This document shows, one piece after another, positions 56,027 to 64,000 of a DNA stretch of 64,000 nucleotides (position 1 is its first letter; each line of letters begins with the position of its first letter). Both the position numbers and the translations under genes were made by a program. Source of the DNA: Gloeopeniophorella convolvens (Eukaryota; Basidiomycota; Agaricomycetes; Russulales); assembly GCA_022496205.1 (NCBI GenBank), contig WTXD01000070.1, forward strand, positions 1-64,000. The letters are read 5' to 3'. The notes beneath the pieces were generated by a model. It was given only the letters and a program-made list of their open reading frames with translations, was not told the origin of the DNA and made no database searches.

Positions 56027-56817
56027 GGCAAGAAACTACCCCTGTGGATGACCCAGGCAATATGACGACGGTCCGGACCCGGTGGGGTGTCAAATGTGAG
56101 GAAAGGAGAGACGGTGGGTTGGTCGAGTTGCAGGGGCTCCGCCATCATGATTTATACTGTCTGAACACCTGGAGCCGATTTGAAAGCCGGATGTTTTGGT
56201 GAGAAACGAGGGTTTGCAAAGGTATGGTAGCGTGAGAGCACAGAACTGTGAGGTTCCATGATGGTGGTAGGTTTCTGCTAGTTGTAACTGCTGTGATTAG
56301 TAAGAATGGTGTTGGGAAGTTACAAATCGACGAACCTCGGCCATGGGGGGTCGGTCAAATAGTATTACCTGATACAGGTCGCCATGACGTGCCAGCGATG
56401 CCAGGCGATGCCCGACGCTCGGCGCATGATGCATGCAGCAGGTCGGTAGTGCGATGTCATGACTCCGGGGTCAAATCCCCGTCCGTTGTCTACGCGTGCC
56501 ATTCGCATATGCGCATCTGGTACATTCTCTTGGTTGAATGTTTTCTGTCGACAATATGAGAGGCATCCAGATCAGGGAGAGCGCTAGCAATGGCAGCTAC
56601 AGCCGCGATTTGTGGTCAGAGAAGTACCTGGGATGAACAGACTCAGGCACTGGGGGAACATCTCGACCCGAAGCCCAGGTGACGCTAGCGCACTTAAGCA
56701 CAATTCTGACACTGCTCGAAGACTGACGGGCTTCGAGGAGCCAAATAAGGCGCAATCTGGGAAGATGCTAATTCGAGCCTGCATGCAAGATAGGAGGTAA
56801 GACAATCAAGAAGCATA
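56027..56817. other. Intergenic; EH4 promoter
   Basis: The stretch 56085-56155 is shared with 58405-58480 before EH5 and ends in a TTTATA element. A tRNA-like T-arm at about 56460-56480 lacks the rest of a tRNA. Confidence 0.55.
56085..56155 (-). promoter_or_regulatory. Conserved promoter block of EH4
   Basis: GGAAAGGAGAG, AGTTGCAGGGGCTCCGCC and TTTATA occur in the same order and spacing as before EH5, about 60-130 bp upstream of the coding start. It is either inherited with the duplication or kept by selection. Confidence 0.5.
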
Positions 56818-58336
56818 TTAAAACCCGCTGTGCCCAGGGACAACGCCCGCAGCAGGTCCCTTCTTTCCAAACATCTTCCTCAAGTCGTCCACCAATCCCT
56901 GGGGATTCTCAAACGCGGCGAAGTGTCCACCCGACGTATGCTCCGACTCAAAGACCACGTTGAACTCCCCGCGCATGAACCTATAGTATGGCATATCGTG
57001 AGCCGAGAATCAACAATTTGTGAGATGGACTGACGCTTTAGGTGCACTCGCGATTTCCTTTGGGAAGTACGATACGCCATAAGGTATAGTTGCGCGTGGC
57101 AGATTCATCGATTCCCCCGAGCCACCGATTTCATAGTATATCCTAACTGACGCAGCCGGCCCCGCCCGGGAGAACCAGTAAATCGAGATCCAGGTCAGGA
57201 CTGAACCACAGCGTCAGCGTGCAGATACAAAGGAAGGGAGATCGGCACACTTTCGTCGTCTGTCCATGGATACGAGTCCGTCCATGCAACGAGCTTCTCG
57301 TATATCCATGCGAGCATCCCGACGGGCGAGTCGGACAGATTGTAACCAATCGTTTGCGGCCGCGTCGCGTGTTCGAGGTAGTAGCCTCGCCCGCTAGCTA
57401 TGAACTGCTGACGGCGCGCCAGTCCCTGGCGCTCGAGCGCAGTGTATGGAAGGATATTGTGCTTGATATATTGCACGGGGCTTGCCCAGAAAGTCGGTTC
57501 ATCGGCACTGGCGAGCTCGTGAGTAAAGTGAGATTTGTCAGCGTGGGCGGGTAGCGCTCACCGAGGGAAATTCGTGTGCGATGCCTTGACGTTCTGTGGT
57601 CCATGGTGCGCAGCCAACATACGCGTAATCTGATCGCGCCCGTGAGTACAGCTCGATTCGAACAAAGAACATAACCGCACGTAATAGCCCCAGTCTCCAC
57701 CTTGGGTCACATATTCCTTGTATCCGAGCGATATCATGAGCTTGTTGAAGAGCTGAGAACCGGTGAGAAACATCCCCGGAGTATGTATGAATACGACTGG
57801 TGCGCACCTCCGCGTATTGTTTGCCACGAAAACCGCGCTTCAATGCAGGGCTGGACCACGCGTAACCTGGAAGGCTAGGCGCGATAACATGGAATGAGGG
57901 TTGATCAGGCCCGCCCGCCGTGAGGAGCGGCAGGATCTTCGTGACCTCAATGAAGCTTCCAGGCCCTAAGATGATGAACTTCATGAGCGCATCATCGAGG
58001 AAAGGAACCATGCAACGTACATCCGTGCACGAACAGGAGCGGTATAGCGCCCTCCACCGCGCTCTTCTGATGGACGTAGTGTACGTTCAGTGTGCCAAAT
58101 CCTTCCACATCGATATCGCGCGTAAACATCGGGAGCTTGTTGAACTTGCTCTCGTGCGTGCGCCAGTCGTACCCGTCCTTCCACCGGTTGACGAGGCGCT
58201 TGATGTCTGCGAGCGGCGCGCCGTAGTCCCAGGCAGCCTCGTCCACTTCGTCTGGAAAGCGGGCGTCGTCAAGCTTCCTCTTCAGGAGTGCGAGCGCATC
58301 GTCGGGGACAGCGATTTGGAATGGTTGTTCGGACAT
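56818..58336 (-). CDS. Epoxide hydrolase EH5
   Basis: Intact-looking. [115 protein letters not shown], lid [80 protein letters not shown], then AAFENPQGL. Seven exons. Stop TAA 56818-56820. Start set at the Met homologous to EH4; an in-frame Met lies five codons upstream. Confidence 0.9.
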
Positions 58337-58803
58337 GGCGGCAAGAGGCAACCTCTCCTATGAATGAGTCCGGTGATATAACGGCGGACCAGATCCCGTA
58401 TGGGGAATTAGATGTGCGGAAAGGAGAGGGGTGGTGCGGGCCAAGCAAGTTGCATGGTGCTCCGCCGTCGAGGTTTATAAGGTTGTGTATATGGGCAGGA
58501 ATAGGTGGGAACAAGAAGACATCGGAATGCAGAGTAAATGACGAGTCTAGGTGGGTTACGCGCTTTCGACGGGCGTTCGCGAAGGCATGGAGTGCGGGCG
58601 CAGGGCCGTGAAGTTGGCGTTGGCGGAGAGCGCTGACGCACGTGTATGCGCGTGTATGCGCCGGACGTCTCGGGCGTCAGCTCACATGACGAGCGACGCG
58701 CACTCACTAGCACTAGGCACCGGGCACAAGTCCTCGGCGGGGGACGCGTGCTTTACAAGAGATGCGCGCTGTGTACAGTATCGGCTATACACCTAGAAAC
58801 GTC
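58337..58803. other. Intergenic; EH5 promoter
   Basis: Contains the block shared with the EH4 promoter (58405-58480) including TTTATAAGG on the + strand orientation of the motif. No gene. Confidence 0.55.
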
Positions 58804-60361
58804 CTAGAACCCGCTGTGCCCAGGGACGACGCCCGCTGCAGGACCACCTCTCCCAAACATCCTCCTGAGATCATCAACGAGCGCCTCCGGCTTCTCGTAA
58901 GCAGCAAAGTGTCCTCCAGCGTCATGTTCTGACTCGAACACGACATTCAACTCTGCGCGGAGCAACCTAAGCCCAGTACGGCACAAATAAGCTTACGAAG
59001 CGCGGATTACGGAGGAGGTGCGAACTCTCGCGGAGCATGGAAGACCTCCTTGGGGAAGAAGGATATCCCAACTGGGACGCTCGTGCGCGGCGTGCGGAAC
59101 ACCTCTTCTGATTTCGAGAGTTCGTAGTAAATCCTGGTAGACGCTGAGGGCCCCGCGCGCGAGAACCAGTAGATGGAGATCCAGGTTAACACTACACGTA
59201 CGCGTGTTATGCTCAGGCTGTGATGGGGTAGGGCTATCGATGAAGCACGCACCTTCATCGTCCGTCCAAGGGTAATTATCAGTCCCTGGGCCAATCTTCT
59301 CATATATCCACGCAAGCAGGCCGACAGGTGAGTCTCCAAGGTTGTATCCGAGCGTCTGCGGCCGTGTCGACTGCTGCGCGAAGTAGCCCATCCCTGTCTT
59401 CTGGAACATCCTAGAACGTGCCATTCCTTCACGCTCACGTGGAGTGTACGGCGTCAAGAGGTATTTAGCGAATCTCAAAGGGTTGTTGCGGAATGTGCCG
59501 AAGATGTCAGTGCTAAATGACAATCCGCATTGGTGTCATGCGAGGCAGGCTGGGTCAGTCGCCAGCGCACCTGCATATGGGCATGTTGGTATGTGACGCC
59601 TTAACGTGCTTGGGACCGTATTGGGAGGCCAAAATGCGAGTAATCTAGGCACGTCAGCCGGATATCATACGGCACTTGATTGTGGATGCAGGCACGTACG
59701 ACATGACCCCAGTCTCCGCCCTGAGTCACGTATTCAGAATACCCCAGTGATAGCATCAATTTGTTGAAAAGCTGATGTCGGCCGGGCATGACCTGAGCAC
59801 AGGCACCTCCAGATTACTGGGCAGGACGTACTTCTGCGTAGTGAGTCCCCCGGAAACCTGGCTTATGTGCCGCCTCTGACCACCCGAATCCTGGGAGGCT
59901 TGGCGCGACCACATGGAACGATGGATGGCCAGCACCACCCGCTGTGAGTAACGGCAGAATCTTCGACACTTCGATGAAGCTTCCTGGCCCTGCTCGAGTA
60001 TCTAGACCGATGTTACAAAGATGAGACAATGAAACGCACATCCGTGAACAAATAACACTGGTACAGCGCCGGCGACTTTGCTCTTCTTGTGCACATAGTG
60101 CATGTTCAAGACGCCAAACCCATCGACCTCGATGTCACGCGTGAACATCGGCAGATGCTGATTGAGCTCGCGCTCATGAGCGTGCCAGTCGTAGCCCCCA
60201 CGCCACCTGTCAACAAGGCGCTTGATGTCGGAAAGTGGGGTACCGTAGTCCCAGCCAGCGCCCTCCACTTCGTCCGGAAGGCGTGTATCAGCAAGTTTGC
60301 GCTGCAAGAGGGAAAGAGCATCGTCCGGAACGGCGATCTTGAATGGCGTCTCCTCGGGCAT
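58804..60361 (-). CDS. Epoxide hydrolase EH6
   Basis: Intact-looking founder of a second subgroup with EH7 and EH8. [107 protein letters not shown], lid [76 protein letters not shown], then [19 protein letters not shown]. Stop 58804. The lid has [10 protein letters not shown] where others have LVxWTDxYPW, a local substitution near the substrate cap. Confidence 0.88.
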
Positions 60362-60931
60362 GACAACACGAGTTAGCAGTCCGCCCAGGGTAGAATCGCT
60401 GGGAGCTCAGATTAGCAGTCAAGACCGGGGGAGAAAGGCAATATCAAGACAGGAGCGCTTTGAAGCAACTTATATAGGTCACGCCTACGTTATTCTGGCC
60501 TGGGCAGGAGGTTCAGCATGACCGGAGCCGACTAGAACCGCACTGAAGCCGACTTGTAGAGATTCACGATCAGTACGGAACCTTGCGTGACAAAAGCCAA
60601 ACGAGGGTGACAATCCCCACACGACAGATACCCGCGAGATGTGATCGAGGGACAGGCGCCTGTGCTCACACGGCCCGGACCAGTTGGCTGCTGCACTGTT
60701 ACCCCTTCGCCGCAGCAGGCACTGCTCTTGCGGCTTGCGTCAAACGAGGTGGCGCAACATCGCGACGGTCCATGTGCAACCAAGTCAGAGGATAATTGCT
60801 TGATTACATCAACGCGGCGGTGTTAGTACATGATTGCCCTCAGTCCGACCTTTTCGCGGGCAAGTCAGGTGTTCGTCAGCACGACATCATTCAGAGTAGA
60901 CACCTGATAGGGACGCAGAAACCCACCAGTC
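60362..60931. other. Intergenic between EH6 and EH7
   Basis: No supported gene. ACTTATATAGG at 60469-60479 could act as a TATA box for EH6 if read on the opposite strand (CCTATATAAGT), about 110 bp before its ATG. Confidence 0.5.
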
Positions 60932-62475
60932 TTATAGATCGCTGCGTCCTGCGACAGCTCCAGCTGCGGGACTGTCCTTCCCGAACATCCTTCTTAAGTC
61001 ATCTACGAGCGCCTCGGGTTTCTCGTAAGCAGGAAAGTGCCCTCCCGAGGCATGCTCCGACTCGAACACGACATTGGATTCTGCGCGGAGGCATCTTTGA
61101 TGTCGGGCCAAGGTGAGGTCAGTGATGGACAAGGCGAACGGAAGTAAGTAGACAGACATTATGGGAGAACGAAAGATCTCCTTTGGAAAGAAGGATATGC
61201 CGACAGGCACAGTCGTCCGAGGGAGGCTGAATATCTGGCCTGACTTTGCCAGTTCGTAGTATATCCTGACAGACGCGGCAGGTCCTGACCGCGAGAACCA
61301 ATAAATGGACACCCACGTCAAGACTTTCGTGTACATAGGATGTAAGCTCAACGGTAAACATGGGCAGAAAAGAGCATATATGTACCTTCATCGTCGGCCC
61401 AAGGATAGGCATCTGTCCACTGCACGAGCTTCTCGTATATCCACGCAAGCAAGCCCACAGGTGAGTCGGATAATGCTTACCCAAGCGTCTGGGGCCGCGT
61501 GCTCTGCTGAGCGAAATAACCCATCCCCGCCGCTTGAAAATACTTGCCACGTGCCATACTGTCAAGCTCGCGCTGTGTATATGGTGTCAGAAGAAACTTG
61601 GTGTACTTGAGGGGAGCATTGCGAAACGTGAGCGGGTCGGCACTGCATATATGCGTGAGGATCGGGGTAAGGAGTAAATAAATATCATTACAGGGGAAGA
61701 TTGGTGTGAGATGCTTTGACGTGCTCCGGGCCATACAGAGAGGCGAGAATGCGGGTCAGCTAGGAGTACCGCTGCTGAGGAAGGCGTCACATCATGCGAG
61801 CAGGGCAGAAACGTACGATATGCCCCCAATCTCCCCCTTGTGTAACGTACTCAGAATATCCCAGCGACAACATCAGCTTGTTGAGAAGCTGCTGATTGTT
61901 AAACGACATACCCCCGTGCTCAGAGAGGAAAAGGCACGTACCTCCGCGTAATGTTTTCCCTCGAATCCTGGCTTGAGAACGCCTTCCGACCATGCGTATC
62001 CGGGGAGACTTGGCGCGACGACGTGGAAAGATGGATGTCCAGGTTCGTCCGCCGTCAAGAGGGGTAGAATCTTCGACACCTCGATGAAGCTTCCCGGCCC
62101 TGTCTAATCGCCCACATCGTAAGATAGGGAAACACAGCGGCCAAGCAACTTACATCCGTGCACAAACAACAGCGGTACAGCACCTTGAACCGTGCTCCGT
62201 TTGTGCACATAGTGAATGTTCACTGCCCCAAACCCTTCCACTACAACGTCGCGCGTGAACATCGGCAGCCGTTCATTGAGCGTACGCTCGTGAGCGCGCC
62301 AGTCGTATCCTTCGCTCCACCTGCCAACAAGGCGCCTGATATCGGAGAGCGGAGAGCCATACGCCCACTCGGCCCCTTCGACCTCGTCCGGAAGGCGAAT
62401 GTCGGTAAGTTTCCGCTGGAGGAGGGTAAGGGCGTCGTCAGGGACAGCGATGGTGAAAGTTTTCTCAGTGAACAT
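60932..62475 (-). pseudogene. Epoxide hydrolase EH7 with a nonsense codon in the lid exon
   Basis: [128 protein letters not shown]. Then TAA (61477-61479) replaces the Tyr codon that all other members have before xLxDSPVG. The frame continues [34 protein letters not shown] and [19 protein letters not shown] to the normal end. Truncation removes the catalytic His. The stop replaces the conserved Tyr by a single substitution (TAT or TAC to TAA). Otherwise the gene is well kept, so loss is recent. Confidence 0.88.
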
Positions 62476-62915
62476 GGTGGGACTGGAGAGAGAGAGACCA
62501 AGCGACTCCGAAATCAAGTTTAGAGGATGTGACCATGACTCTCCCTGCTTTTTCAAGGGCATTGTATGCTACATGTCCGAATTGGGCCGGGTGGATCTCG
62601 GCTCCCGAACCGAGAGGTGAGATCTTGAGAGACGCATATAACGGGGTCAGGCGAGTACACATAAGTATGGTCGAACGGGATTCGAGTTCGACAGAGACAC
62701 TTCAACGGACATGGCTGAGAAGGCGCGTGAAGAGAGAAATATAGTTGCGGCATTTGGAATGTCGGCCCGTCCCGAGCCGGAAAGACCCGAAGTCGATTAA
62801 CGTGCGACCACTGGCAGCAGTTACTGGTAAGGCACATTGACCTCGAGGACATAGGTACCAGCAGGTACCGGTACGAAACTGCCCAAAATCGGCTCTCAAA
62901 CAAGCCTGAACTAGC
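62476..62915. other. Intergenic between EH7 and EH8
   Basis: EH7 promoter and EH8 3' region. No gene seen. Confidence 0.55.
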
Positions 62916-64000
62916 CTAATACCCAATGCGTCCAGAAACGACGCCCGCCGCAGGCCCATCCCTCCCAAACATCCGCCGAAGGTCGTCCACGAGCGCCTCC
63001 GGCTTCTCATACGCAGGAAAATGACCACCAGCGGCGTGTTCCGACTCGAACACAATGTTCGACTCCGCATGAACAAACCTGTCAAGCACAACGCAATGAG
63101 ATCAAAAACAACAACGAGAAAAAACAAGGGACACACGCTCTGGGTGAACGGAAAAGCTCTTTCGGGAAGCACGATATGCCAACAGGCACGCTGGTTCGTG
63201 GGAGGCTGAACAACTCGCCTGAATTGGCGATCTCGTAGTAAATTCTGAGTGACGCGGCGGGCCCCGCGCGCGAGAACCAGTAGATCGAAATCCAGGTGAT
63301 GACTATCCGTGAGTACGACGTGAGCTCATAGACGACAGGACATGAGCTGAAAGCGCCTGCCTTCGTCGTCGGTCCAAGGATATTCGTCAGTCCAAGATAC
63401 AAGTTTCTCGTAGATCCACGCAAGCCAGCCGACGGGCGAGTCTGCGAGTGCGTAGCCGATTGTTTGTGGTCGCGTGGATTGCTGAGCGAAGTAACCCATG
63501 CCCGTCATTTTGACGTAGTTTTCGCGTTCAATGGCCTTGCGCTCGATCTCCGTGTAAGGTGTCAGGAGGTACTTGAAATACTGAAGAGGGCTGTTGCGGA
63601 ACGTGATCGGCGGCGCACTGGAACCACGCATACGTAAGCGTCATTGATACGAGGGTAAGAGGTGGGCTTGACCGCACACGGTAGCATTCGTGTGTGATGC
63701 CTTCACATGCTTGGGGCCGTGCCGGGCAGCCATGTAGCGGGTTAACTGAGTGCAGAGCATATGAAAAAGGAAAGTAGTAGATAGGAACATGTCAAAGACG
63801 CACGACGAAACCCCAGTCTCCACCCTGCGTCACATACTCGGAATACCCGAGAGATATCATCAGCTTGTTGAAGAGCTGACAGACTTCGGGTATGAGGTTC
63901 AGAGCGGAATGAACAAATTGAATACACGCACCTCTGCATAGTTCTTTCCCTGAAATCCTGGTTTAAGGATACCTTCCGACCATCCATACCCTGGAAGGCT
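62916..64000 (-). CDS. Epoxide hydrolase EH8, 5' part beyond window
   Basis: Partial: the first exon and half of the second lie outside. Visible: [52 protein letters not shown], lid [86 protein letters not shown], then [19 protein letters not shown] and RIGY, stop 62916-62918. Nucleophile Asp and general-base His present. No lesion seen in the visible part. Confidence 0.88.

Noticed and set aside
56430..56490. tRNA-like T-arm (CGGGG TCAAAT CCCCG) after a GGTAGTGCG string
   Set aside because: Only about 12 nt separate the D-like and T-like parts, too little for an anticodon arm and variable loop, and no acceptor stem pairs. At best a tRNA-derived scrap.

Overview
The window is nuclear DNA of a filamentous basidiomycete, most likely an Agaricomycete (Polyporales-like by inference). 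The signs are short introns of about 50-65 nt with GTGCGT/GTATGT donors, GC-rich exons, a fungal-type copia element, and fungal genes such as TSR3, GVP36, PTC7 and a Kre9/Knh1-like wall protein. No bacterial, organellar or CRISPR features were seen.

Region 1 (1-13.6 kb) is repeat-rich. A 2.5-kb inverted-repeat element (57-2543) has arms made of LTR-like sequence plus an AT-rich minisatellite. It abuts a decayed hypothetical gene (2574-10787), which is split by a complete 5.94-kb Ty1/copia retrotransposon on the minus strand (4093-10035). The copia element has 368-bp LTRs, a CTAGG target duplication, a half-tRNA-type primer site and three disabling lesions in gag-pol. About 2.8 kb of non-coding repeat debris follows.

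Region 2 (13.6-22 kb) is a compact housekeeping block: PTC7-type PP2C phosphatase (+), proteasome beta-2 PUP1 (-), BAR-domain protein GVP36 (+, sharing a short divergent promoter with PUP1), a FAD-dependent oxidoreductase (+) and a Ser-rich GPI-anchored Kre9/Knh1-like protein (-). PUP1 and the wall protein contain several one-base reading-frame breaks although their protein sequence is otherwise conserved.

Region 3 (22-39.2 kb) holds duplications. A direct duplication of roughly 5 kb (about 21998-26690 and 27889-33340) carries TSR3 plus a seven-helix membrane protein gene. Copy A is intact in both genes and copy B is damaged. Two further paralogues of the membrane protein (34657-36025 and 37810-39141) follow, both with frameshifts.

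Region 4 (39.9-64 kb) begins with an AGC-type protein kinase (-). It is dominated by an array of eight minus-strand epoxide hydrolase genes of the EHN plus alpha/beta-hydrolase type, the last running off the window, and one exon-1 relic. The array is interrupted between members 3 and 4 by an inverted copy (about 50030-53720) of the 33.5-40.4 kb region. That copy carries a fifth membrane-protein paralogue and a fragment of the kinase C-terminus. Array members range from apparently intact, through a changed nucleophile elbow (EH1) and a homopolymer frameshift (EH3), to a nonsense codon (EH7) and a relic, which is a picture of gene birth and death. The intact copies are expected to hydrolyse epoxides to diols; their substrates cannot be read from the sequence.
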